Shown here: one piece after another, positions 24,535 through 34,361 of the stretch
How positions within the stretch are numbered: the stretch's first letter is position 1
Layout: every line of letters begins with the position of its first letter
Origin: Chelydra serpentina
Taxonomy: Eukaryota; Chordata; Testudines; Chelydridae
Direction of reading: 5' to 3'
Assembly (NCBI GenBank): GCA_037349315.1
Contig: JBAIAC010000007.1
Coordinates: forward strand, 50,431,001-50,495,000
DNA length: 64,000 nucleotides
The notes under the pieces: generated by a model
What the model was told of the DNA's origin: nothing
Seen by the model: only the letters and a program-made list of their open reading frames with translations
Databases searched by the model: none
Translations under genes and position numbers: made by a program

Positions 24535-24767
24535 GTACAGTTCTGGTTGCCTCATCTCAAAAAAGATATATTGGAATGGGAAAAAGTACAGAGAAGGGAA
24601 ACTAAAAGGATTAAGGGTATGGAACAGATTCTATATGAAGATAAAAAATTACTAGGACTTTTCAGCTTGGAAAAGAGATGACTAAGGGGGGAGATGATAG
24701 AGGTCTATAAAATCATGAATAGTGTGGAGAAAGTGAATGAGAAGAATCACTTACTCCTTCACATAAC

Positions 24768-25403
24768 TAGGGCCCTACCAAATTCACGGTCCATTTTGGT
24801 CAATTTCACAGTCAAGGATTTTTAAAATCGTAAATCTCATTACTTCAGCTATTTAAATCTGAAATTTCACTGTGTTGTAATTGTAGGGGGGCCTGACCCA
24901 AAAAGGAGCTGTGGGGGGGAGGGGTCGCAGAATTATTGTAGGAGGGTGTGCTGTACTGCTCCCTTATCTTCGGAGCTGGGCAGCTGGAGAGCAGCGGCTG
25001 CTGGCCAGGAGCCCAGCTCTGAAGGCAGAGCCACTGCCAGCAGCAGCGCAATAGCAAGGATGGCATGGTATGGTATTTCCACCCTTACTTCAGCGCTGCT
25101 GCTGAGTAGGGCGTTGCCTTCAGAGATGGATGCCCTGGCCAACAGCTGCCGCTCTCTGGCCACCCAGCTCTGAAGGCAGCGCAGACATAAGGGTGGCAAT
25201 ACTGCAACCCCCATAAAATAACCTTGTGACCCCTCTGCAACTCCCTTTTGGGTCAGGACTCCCAATTTGAGAAAAGCTGGTCTCCCCTGTGAAATCTGAT
25301 TAGTATAGGGTAAAAGCACACAAAACACCAGATTTCACTGGGGGAGACCAGATTTCACAGTCCGTGAAGCATTTTTCATGGCCGAGAATTTGGTAGGGCC
25401 CTA
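24768..25403. mobile_element. Non-autonomous hAT transposon, family A
   Basis: Left end tagggccctaccaaattcac is the inverse of the right end, which closes with gagaatttggtagggcccta. An 8-bp target duplication cacataac flanks it at 24760-24767 and 25404-25411. The interior has an AT-rich left part, a GC-rich centre with repeated 'ctggccagcagctgcc'-type blocks on both strands, and a right part with 'gatttcac' repeats. There is no transposase. Relatives are at 59455-59967 (complete) and 38082-38171 (one end). It inserted into an existing CR1. Confidence 0.9.
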
Positions 25404-25926
25404 CACATAACACAGGAACCAGGGTCACCCAATGAAATCAACAGGCAGCAGGTTTAAAACAAACAAAAGGAAGTACTTCTTCACAAAATGTACAGTAAAC
25501 CTGTGGAACTCATTCCCAGGGGATGCTGTGAAGGCCAAAACTATAAGTGGGTTCAAAAAATAATTAGATAAGTTCATGAAGGCTAGGTCCATCAATGGCT
25601 ATTAGCCAAAATGGTCAGGGATGCAACCCCATGCTCTGGATATCCCTAGCCTATGGCTGCCAGAAGCTGGAAGTGGGCAATGGCAGATGGATAACTGCAT
25701 CAGTGGTGTGCCAACCAGGGGTGCTCCCTCCCGGGGGGTTGGGGATGAGAGACACAAGAGGTTCTCTGGGGCATGCGAAGAAGCCTATGGGTCCCGCAGG
25801 ACACACTGCCATAATAGTGGATGCACAATAAAAATGGAGTGGGTATTGTGGGATAAAAATAGAATGGATATTGCAGGGCGATACAGAAGCAGGACTAAAA
25901 ATATAGTCCTCCCGCGCTGCAAAGAA

Positions 25927-26010
25927 CACAAACGCCCTGGCCAGCAACTGCCGCTTTCCAGCTGCCCAGCTCTGAAGGCAGCGCCGCCATCACCGGCAGC
26001 GCAGAAGTAA
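25927..26010. repeat. Fragment related to hAT family A centre
   Basis: The stretch gccctggccagcaactgccg followed by 'cccagctctgaaggcagcgcc' matches the centre of the hAT element at 25134-25190 with few changes. No terminal inverted repeat is present, so it is a fragment that arrived separately or by local rearrangement, embedded in the CR1 tail. Confidence 0.55.
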
Positions 26011-26222
26011 AAGGATTATTTCAGATTATAAGTAATAGGGAGGGTGTGCAACAAATTCCATGAATGATAAGGGGGGACGTGACTGGAGAAGTTTGCAGTG
26101 CACCACTGGACTAGATGATTACCTGTTCTGTTCATTCCCTCTAAAGCACCCGGCATTGGCCACTGTCAGAAGTCAGAATACTGGGCTAGGTGGCCTGACC
26201 AGCATAGACGTTCTTATGTAAT

Positions 26223-28296
26223 TATAAATCCTACATAAGAAACTATAAATTACCCATCCTGTTTCCCACCCCTTATAGCAATGTGCTATAAGAGCTCCTC
26301 TACATCCCTACTGGATGGTCTCACGATCTTTGTTATTTGCTGCTTTCTAGTCTCATCTCCAAAGAACCACATCACAACCACTATCCTTCTGGCCAAGGAG
26401 GATAGGACTCCCTGAGGATACAGTTAATACATCTCATTAACTTTTCTTGGCTACCAAGAGGTATTGTTGAATGACACAAAGCACTCACAGCTCCAGTAGT
26501 TCTGGGAGCTGTATTATATTTTAATAGCAATTAAGTAACCATTAAACAAACTGTTTCCAAACATTTTTCTTCTGTTTATTAAACAGGTACAAGCAAACAT
26601 GTGCATAGTTTCCAGAATCTTGTTGAATTAGTTCCAATCAAGCCAAACCTGTTTCTTTTGTATGTGTGTGCATGTGTGCCAATTTCCTCGCAGCCTCATT
26701 ATTTTCTATCTTGATTACTATGATTTCTGTGGCCTCCCCAACATATACATTTCTTCCTAATTTGGTCTATAAAAAAATCAAGGCTATTAAGATTATGTTT
26801 CTTGCCGATTATCCTGATTATGTCAACCTAATGGATCTCCCTTCTTCATCAAGTATAAGCTTCTTGTGGATCTCTTCATTCCACTCCACAAATAATGCCA
26901 ACCTTGCCCTCTCATCCCCACAATAAACCATTTGCCCCATGTTTCTGCGCTTTCTTCCTAGCTCAGCTCTATGTATAGAACATCCCCCCCAGCTGGTCTG
27001 CAAGGCTACTACTTTCTTGTCACTTAGATCCCTCCAGCAGTAATTGAAAATAACCACTAAAACACTAGTAAAGGAAAAGCATCCTGGCGGAAGGAAACGA
27101 GCAATTAAAGTGAAAATAGATATTGTGGAAAATCTGGATATGATCAAAGAGACTGCAAGAATTGATATATTCTGCAGATAGGCAAAGCAGTTGCTCCATC
27201 TATAGAAAATATAAAATTTCTTACAGTTGAGGAGACATAGCTTCACATCCTTCCTGTAAAACATTATGATGTGCCCAGATAACTTTCTGACAATTAATTA
27301 GAGGGTAGGGTGAGGGAAGGAGTACATTGTCTGTGTATCTATGGTTTTGCATCTGATCTCTAAGTATTTGAGAAAGGCTGTTGGATTCACTGATTAGCTA
27401 TAATTCAAAGAAAAAGCTAAAATGATATGCATTTTGATTATTTTGTTTGCTTTTTTAAAAATAAACTAAATACTACAATCAGTGTCTCATAATGGACTCA
27501 CTAGTCTTCCTCATTTCCTACAGGATATCATGAAAAGGGGAAAAGAGGCAAAATGTTGTGAAAATAACCATAACTGTGGTGTTTTCAGATGTTTAGAACA
27601 GAGCTGCTTATTTTGGAGTGGAAGGGGTTTAGAGAATAATAGGAAGATAAAAGACTTTTATATGTTCCACCCATATCAACAGAAGTTACTCTACTGTCAT
27701 CTGTTTGATATGTATGCAACCGGGATGTGGTACTGCTGAACCAAAAAAGGAAGATAGTGTTGTGTGTAAGCAACGTGTAGAGCTGAACAAATCAACTCAT
27801 AATATCACTATGAATTTCTTTTACAACTTTTGTTACAAAAACTTCCAGGAGATGTGACAGAAGAGAAAGGTACCTTAAGAATGATATCAATAATGCACAA
27901 CTGGAAAGATGCATAAAGAGAATTATCACAGAAGTCTTTATGTCATCTCACTTTCATCCTAGACCTAATTCTAATTTAATCCTTTTCATTCTCTTAATCC
28001 TTCTGAAACAATGGCTCTAGTACTCAATAACCCATTCCAGAATAATCTCGTTTTAGAAGTGCCAAAGTTTTCAGCACTACATTTATTATCCCAGTTATTA
28101 CTGGTCTCAGACCTAGTCAAAAGAGACCACACTGTGAAAGTTTAACTAGAAATCCTAATGCCAAATTCACCAGTCATATAAATGGTGTAAACTACATATT
28201 ACGTGTGCGCCCCAAAATGTATTTAAGTGGGGCACAACAGTTTAACACTGATTTGGCATTCACTATGTGTTCAACATGAGTGCAACTTATACCCAT
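26223..28296. other. Unassigned DNA
   Basis: No repeat, RNA gene or exon is recognised. The open frame at 26818-27264 (minus, 148 residues) lacks family resemblance and lies in AT-rich DNA. I treat it as chance. Confidence 0.45.
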
Positions 28297-29062
28297 TGTG
28301 ACAGACCCAGACCAGTGGGGGTAAAAGGAGTCTGGTAGAAGGCAAATATACTGGCCACTGAATGAATAGTTTTGTTCCCTGAGTGACCACAGCAGGGGCT
28401 GCGCTAGAACAATCAGGAACCTGCTGGAACCAATTAAGACAGGCAAGCTAATTAAGACACCTGGAGCCAATTAAGAACATACTAGAATAAGTTATGGCAG
28501 GCAGACTAATCAGGACACCTGGTTTAAAAAGGACCACCCATCAGTTAGTGGAGGGCATGCAAGAAGCAGGGAGTGAGAAGGCGTGCTGCTGGAGGACTGA
28601 GGAGTACAAGCGTGATCAGGCTTCAGAAGGAAGATCCTGCGGTGAGGATAAAGAAGGTGCTGGGAAGTAGCCCAGGGAGTTGTAGCTGTCACGCAGCTGA
28701 TACAGGAGACATTGTAGACAGCTGCTATCCACGGGGCCCTGGGCAGGCCCGGGTTCCCCCCATCCCTCCAACTCCTGATCGGACACAGGAGGAGTTGACC
28801 TGGTCTGTGAGCAACACCAGAAGGGAAGGTCTAATTTGGAAAGGGATCTGGCCTGTCCCCAACCCACTAGGTGGCACAACAGAGACTGCAGAGATTGTTC
28901 TCCATTTCCCCCATGCTGGCCAGTGATGAGGTTAGCTCAGTGAGTGGCAGGTTTGAGCCTCTAGCAGAAGCAGCCAAACTGAGGGCTGCCGTGAACCTCT
29001 GAGGCGGGTAAATCTGCCAAAAAGTGCAGGACCCACCAAGGCAGAGGAGGAAATTTGTCACA
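28297..29062. mobile_element. Solo LTR, Ty3/gypsy-like
   Basis: The element starts tgtgacagacccag and ends aatttgtcaca, giving the TG...CA ends of an LTR with a short inverted tgtgac/gtcaca. A 4-bp duplication ccat flanks it at 28293-28296 and 29063-29066. A TATA-like tttaaaaagg lies at about 28522, some 225 bp in, as expected for the LTR promoter on the plus strand. No internal coding region adjoins it, so it is a solo LTR left by recombination between two LTRs. The 4-bp duplication fits gypsy-like elements, though some endogenous retroviruses also give 4 bp. Open frames inside are not genes. Confidence 0.75.
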
Positions 29063-29066
29063 CCAT

Positions 29067-29888
29067 CTGGTATTCTGGGTGGGACCAAATTTGTGTATGT
29101 GGTAGGTATTATAGTCACTGAAGTAAAGTAAACAGGAGTTGTGCACACTTGGACCAGGGATGAATTTTGCCAATGAAGCATATAGAGGGAATGCTGACTC
29201 CTACACCTTCCTGTTTGCTTTTTCTCATACACACACCTCACATAAAGTGCACATACACTTTAAAAATTACCTCTTTTTCTACAAAGGTACTACTAATGAC
29301 TTTAGGATTAATGTATTCTGGTCACCAGTGTTTTAACCTTTCACACCAACACCTTGCCTACAAGTAATTAGATAATTAGCAGTGCCAGAGCAACTAAAAC
29401 CATGCATTCCTCAAGACTCCCATGAAATCAAACTAGATCTTCAAAAGATTTACAGAACTCCACATATAGTTGGTTAGAGTTAAAAAAAAATATATTTCAG
29501 AAACAGAACAATCTTTGGTGGTACTTCAAAACAATACTAACATTTGGCTTTAGTACTGAGGAATATATAGCCCATGCTGATTATAAAGAAAGCCCTCCGC
29601 CGTTCCTAATACAAAGTTACAGGTCAAGACGTTTTCCAAGAACATGTCATCATGAATGTGTATTTTATAAGAAATCCATTTTTCAGTTAAGAAGCTGGAA
29701 TACCTATTGCCATTTAAAAGCTACTTATCAGTGCAAAAATAAAGCTAAAACTAAGAGCCAAACCCCTATATGTGTGGTGCTAAAAGGTCCTTTTTACTGG
29801 AACATCTTTCTCCCCCAAGAGACCATCCTTACTCCATGAAGAATTTGGAAAGATCAACTTCAAACTGATGGATTTATGCAATACTAAA
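29067..29888. other. Unassigned spacer
   Basis: Nothing is recognised between the solo LTR and the left end of the large DIRS nest. Confidence 0.45.
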
Positions 29889-30599
29889 AATGGTTACCTA
29901 CCTGTAACTGTTGTTCTTCAAGATGTGATGCAGACATGTATTCTATGGGGCTGTGCGCACTCCACACGCCAGAGCCAGAGAACTTTGCCTAGCAGTACCC
30001 ATTGGGGCAGTGCTCGCACCCTGCATCCGCAGCCTCTCCCTTGGCTCTATAAGGGCGACATCACTCTGACCCCCTCAGTTCTCTCTCAATGAATGTCAAA
30101 AGTGCAGACTCCTATGCAGAGGGTACAAAGGGTGGGTCGTGGAATACACATCTGCATCACACCTTGAACAACAACAATTACAGGTAGGTAACTGTTTTTT
30201 CTTCTTCGAATAGATGCAGCTGTGTACTTTACATGGGTGACTCACAAGCAGTAATTGCAGAAGGTGGGGCTCCGAGTCTATTTAAAGGAGGACTGCAGGA
30301 TTGCCTTCCCAAAGTTTGCATCTGATCTGGATGCAGCCATAATGCCACAGTGGTTTCCAAAAGTATATATCGAGGACTAAGTGGCCACCCTGCAAATGTC
30401 CAATATGGGAATGTCATTTACAAATGCCATTAACATCGCCTGAGCTCACACAGAATGAGCTTGTACTCTCTTGAGGAGGCGTAGCCTGGGCTTCTTCATA
30501 TGCTGTCATGATACAGGAAGCTATCCACCTGGAGACTGCCTGTGAAGAAACTGCTTGACCCTTCACTTACTTCGCATATGAAACAAACAGACACAGTAA

Positions 30600-31027
30600 G
30601 GAATGGAAAGGTTTAATTCTGTTCAGATAAACTCCTAGACATCCAAAGTGTGGAGACGCTGCTGCTCTGCGGTTGAATGCAGCTGAGGGAAGAATAGCAG
30701 TAGACATATAACTTGGCTCAAATGAAACTGGGAAACCACCTTAGTTAAAAACTTACGGTGCAGCCATGGGGTCACTTTGTCTTTGGAAAATTGCATGTAA
30801 GGAGGTTCTGCCATCAAAGCCTGTAACTCATGCACTCTGCTTGCAGATGTTATTGCCACAAAGGCGGCAGTTTTCTGACGCAGAGGGGAGAAAGAAGAAT
30901 TTACCAAAGGCTCGAACATAAGAACTGCTAAAACAGTATTAGGGTCTCACAAAGGAACTCTCTCTTTAACCGGTGAGTGGAGACAAGTGACGCCTTTCAG
31001 GAACCTCGCTGTCATGGGATTTGAAAA
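30600..31027 (-). pseudogene. Old DIRS recombinase, C-terminal part
   Basis: A minus-strand frame at 30635-30919 contains TAAFVAITSASRVHELQALM, matching the first catalytic Arg segment of the young recombinase (ITSARHVSELRAL), followed by SKDKVTPWLHRKFLTKVVSQ. Its N-terminal part lies at 37108-37365, on the other side of the young DIRS. This shows that the young element inserted in this gene. The HxxR and Tyr end toward 30240-30600 is not readable as one frame. Confidence 0.7.
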
Positions 31028-31238
31028 GAGACGGTTACTCACCGTAGTACCTGTTGTTCTTCAAGATGTGTTGCTCATATCTATTCCAATTAGGTGTGCG
31101 CGCGCGGCGTGCACGATCGTCGGAAGACTTTTACCCTAGCAACACTCGGTGGCCCGGCTGGCGCCCCCTGGAGTGGCGCCGTTGCGGTGCCTGATATATA
31201 CCCCAGCCGGCCCAGCGCCCTCTCAGTTCCTTCTTGCC
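31028..31238. repeat. Young DIRS left inverted terminal repeat
   Basis: From 'attccaattaggtgtgcgcg' at about 31085 it is the complement of the right repeat through 'ctctcagttccttctt' at 31235. The first 40 bases (gagacggttactcaccgtag onward) extend beyond what the right end carries, the usual DIRS asymmetry. It includes a TATA-like gatatatac at 31193. Confidence 0.85.
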
Positions 31239-31270
31239 GGCTATTCCGACAGTGGGGATGGAGGGCGGGT

Positions 31271-31371
31271 TTGGAATAGATATGAGCAACACATCTCGAA
31301 GAACAACAGTTACTATGGCGAGTAACCGTCTCTTCTTCTTCGAGTGATTGCTCATATGTATTCCAATTAGG
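31271..31371. repeat. Young DIRS internal complementary region
   Basis: Bases 31271-31332 (ttggaatagatatgagcaac through gagtaaccgtctc) are the complement of the left terminus. Bases 31333-31371 (ttcttcttcgagtgattg through ccaattaggtg) are the complement of the right terminus. The two blocks abut at 31332/31333, which is how both ends would look when joined head to tail. Such a region is thought to template completion of the ends and formation of the circular DNA that the recombinase integrates. Confidence 0.85.
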
Positions 31372-31388
31372 TGACTCCCAAGCCTTGC

Positions 31389-32460
31389 CTAGGAGGTGGG
31401 GTCGGATTGTGATACTGCAGAGTGTAGGACCGCTGTTCCAAAGGCAGTGTCCTCCCTGGAATGCTGAACTATGGCATAGTGAGTGGCAAAGGTGTGCACC
31501 GATGACCAGGTTGCTGCCCTACATATCTCCTATATAGGTATGTGCGCCAGGAAGACGGAGGACGAGGCTTGAGCTCGGGTGGAGTGGGCAGTAGGGTGCA
31601 TGGTGGGAACACCAGCCAAGTCATAACACGTCCGGATGCATGATGTGATCCAGGAGGAGATGCGTTGGGAGGAGACCGGGAGGCCCTTCATTCGGTCTGC
31701 CACAGCGACGAATAGCTGAGTCGTTTTCCGAAAGGGCTTCGTCCGCTCGATGTAGAAGGCGAGGGCCCTACGGACGTCCAAGGAATGGAGTTGCTGCTCC
31801 CTTGGAAAGGCATGCGGCTTCGGATAGAAGACCGGCAGAAAAATGTCCTGGTTAATATGAAAAGCCGACACTACCTTGGGCAGGAAGGCCGGGTGTGGTT
31901 GCAGCTGTACCTTGTCCTTGTGGAACACCGTGTAAGGGGGTTCCGAAGTGAGCGCTCTGAGTTCAGATACGTGCCTCGCCGAGGTGATGGCCACGAGGAA
32001 GGCCGTCTTCCAGGAGAGGTACAGGAACGAGCAGGTGGCCATAGGCTCGAATGGGGCCCCCATGAGCCTGGTTATGACAAGGTTGAGGTCCCAAGTGGGG
32101 ACCGGACGGCAAACCAATGGGTATAGACGTTCTAACCCTTTGAGGAACCTGCTGACCATGGGGTTGGAAAAGATCGAGCGCCCATTCTCGCCAGGGTGAA
32201 AGGCCGAGATCGCCGCCAGGTGGACCTTTTACGAGGAAAGCGCTAGACCCTGCTCCTTCAAAGACAGGAGGTAGTATGGAATGGTATGCACCGGCACCTG
32301 CGAAGGGTTGACACCCCGAGAGCCGCACCAGCAGGAAAAACGTTTCCACTTGGCTAAGTAGATGGACCTGGTAGAGGGCTTCCTGCTACTTAGCAAGACT
32401 TGTTGCACCGGGTCGGAGCAGTGGAGCTCGGACGGGTTCAGCCATGCAGCAGGCACGCTG
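31389..32460 (-). pseudogene. Young DIRS tyrosine recombinase (two in-frame stops)
   Basis: The recombinase integrates circular DIRS DNA by strand exchange with a covalent tyrosine intermediate. One minus-strand frame runs from about 32460, overlapping the end of the RT-RNase H frame, to a TAG at 31389-31391. The N-terminal SAM-like part contains SSRKPSTRSIYLAKWKRF. The first catalytic Arg is in ITSARHVSELRAL, the HxxR motif in AHSTRAQAS, and the nucleophile is the Tyr of FATHYAIV (codon 31478-31476). A TAA at 32229-32231 and a TAG at 31530-31532 interrupt the frame; the second separates HxxR from Tyr. There is no nearby ATG at the start, so expression probably depended on the upstream frame. 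Confidence 0.85.
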
Positions 32461-34296
32461 TGAGGTGGAGAAACTGCAGGTCGGGATGATGGAGCCTGCC
32501 GTGCTGTTGAGTAATCAGGTCTGGCCACAACGGGAGAGTGATCGGGGCGGACACCGAGAACTCTAGGAGAGTGGTGTACCAGTGCTGCCTGGGCCACGCC
32601 GGGGCGATCAGGATTAGGCGGGCCCTGTCCGTGCGTAATTTGAGCAGGACTCTGTGGACCAGCAGCACCGGTGGGAAGGCATAGGACAGGTGGCCTGACC
32701 AAGGCAGGAGAAAAGCGTCCGTCAGGGAGCCTGGGGAGCGTCCCTGGAGCGAGCAGAACGCGTGGCACTTCCGGTTCTCGTGAGTCGCGAACAGGTCTAC
32801 GTGGGGAAATCCCCACCTCCGGAAGACAGAGTGGATAACATCTGGCCAAATGGACCACTCGTGCACCTGAAAGGATCTGCTGAGGGGGTCCGCCAAGGTG
32901 TTCTGAACCCCTGGGAGAAAGGAGGCCACCAGGTGAATGGAGTGGGCTATGCAGAACTCCCACAACCGCATTGCTTCTTGGCAGAGCGGGGAGGAGCGTG
33001 CCCCTCCTTGCCTGTTGATGTAATATATGGCTGTCGTGTTGTCCGTGAGTATGGCGACACAGTGACCCTGCAGGTGCTGGGAGAAGACTTGGCAGGCAAG
33101 GCGCACTGCCCGCAGTTCCCTGACGTTGATGTGCAGGGCTAATTCCTGCGCCGACCACAGGCCCTGTGTTTGGAGGCCCTTGAGATGGGCTCCCCAGCCG
33201 AGTGATGACGCGTCTGTGGTTAGGGCTACGGATGGCTGTGACGGATGGAATGGCACCCCTTCCAGCACTTTCTTGGGGTCTAGCCACCAATTCAGGGAGG
33301 CTAGAACCTGCGATGGTACTGTCAAAACCAAGTCCAAGCTGTCTCTGCGTGGACGGTATGCCGACGAGAGCCATGCCTGGAGTGGACGGAGGGGTAATCT
33401 GGCATGAGCGGTCACGAACGTGCAGGACGCCACGTGACCAAGGAGGCTGAGGCAGCTGCGAGCCGTCGAGGTAGGGAAGCTCTGAAGGCCGCGTATGATG
33501 GTTACGAGGGCCTGAAAGCGTACCTCTGGCAGAAAAGCTCGGGTGAGAGTCGAGTCTAGTACTGCCCCTATAAAGTCTAACCTTTGGGTTGGCTCCAAAG
33601 TGGACTTTTCTACATTCAGGAGCAGGCCGAGCTGATTGAACATGCTCAAGGCCGTCAAAATGTGCGACTGGACTTGGCTGCTGGAGTTGCTGCAGATAAG
33701 CCAGTCGTCGAGGTAGGGGAACACCTGAATCCGTCGTCGATGAAGGGCGGCCGCCACAACGCCCATGCACTTCGTGAACACGCATGGTGCCGTGGAGAGG
33801 CCGAAGGGAAGAACCACAAACTGGAGGTGTCTTTGGCCTACCACAAAGCGGAGGAAGCGTCCGTGTGGTGGGTAGATCGTGATATGGAAATACGCGTCCT
33901 TCATGTCAAGAGCAGCGTACCAGTCTCCAGGATCCATAGAAGAGATAATGGTACCCAGGGAAAGCATGCGGAACTTCAACTTTACCATAAATTTGTTGAG
34001 TCCCCGCAAATCCAAGATAGGGCGTAGCCCCCCTTTTGATTTGGGGATTAGGAAATAGCGGGAGTAAAAACCCTTGCCCCTGAGCTCCATTGGAACCTTC
34101 TCTATTGCCCCTATGGAGAGGCGCATTTGGACCTCCTGAATTAGGAGTTGCTCGTGAGAAGGGTCCCTGAAGAGGGACAGGGAAGGAGGGTGGGAGGGAG
34201 GGGTGGAGACAAACTGAAGGTGGTATCCGCTTTCCACCGTGCGTAGGACCCAGCGGTCCGTGGTGATATTCGACCACTCATGGAAGAAATGGGAAA
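32438..34296 (-). CDS. DIRS reverse transcriptase-RNase H
   Basis: The frame is open without a stop from about 34296 to TAG-terminated 32438, about 619 residues; a GTG at 34237 is not a convincing start, and the frame upstream probably continues from gag or by reinitiation. Numbering from 34237, the RT palm has FLIPKSKGGLRPILDLRGLN (about 62-81), the metal-binding ALDMKDAY (Asp111), LPFGLSTAP (motif B, 143-151) and YLDD (175-178). RNase H has the Asp of TTDASSLGWGA (342), Glu of VRELRAV (374), Asp of LTDNTTAIYYINRQ (399) and Asp of NTLADPLSR (450). All key residues are present. A 518-residue frame over 32229-33785 in another register is mostly a shadow; only its last part is the recombinase start. 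Confidence 0.9.
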
Positions 34297-34361
34297 GGCG
34301 GTCTCAGAAGTGGGGAGAAGGATCGTGAACTGAGACTGGTAGTCCACCCTCGGGCGTCCCT

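Larger units (their letters stand above)
24535..26222 (+). mobile_element. CR1 LINE 3' part, split by hAT
   Basis: Plus-strand sequence from 24535 encodes the C-terminal end of CR1 ORF2, with a block resembling [12 protein letters not shown] and then [11 protein letters not shown], broken by stops. It is interrupted by a hAT at 24768-25403 and resumes with the 'ttcttcacaaaatg...ctgtggaactcattccc' block typical of the CR1 tail. It ends near 26222 with 'gaccagcatagacgttctta', close to the usual CR1 3' terminus. Between about 25690 and 26010 extra sequence is inserted, part of it related to the same hAT family. CR1 copies are commonly 5'-truncated, as here. Confidence 0.8.

Noticed and set aside
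26818..27264. 148-codon minus-strand frame as a host exon
   Set aside because: No recognised domain, no codon bias, weak splice context, AT-rich surroundings.
28573..29241. Frames of 117 and 124 codons
   Set aside because: They lie within a solo LTR and show no gag, pol or env resemblance.
32480..33785. Long minus-strand frame of 518 codons
   Set aside because: It overlaps the RT-RNase H frame in another register. Only its last 70 or so codons match a known protein (recombinase N-terminus); the rest is a GC-rich shadow.
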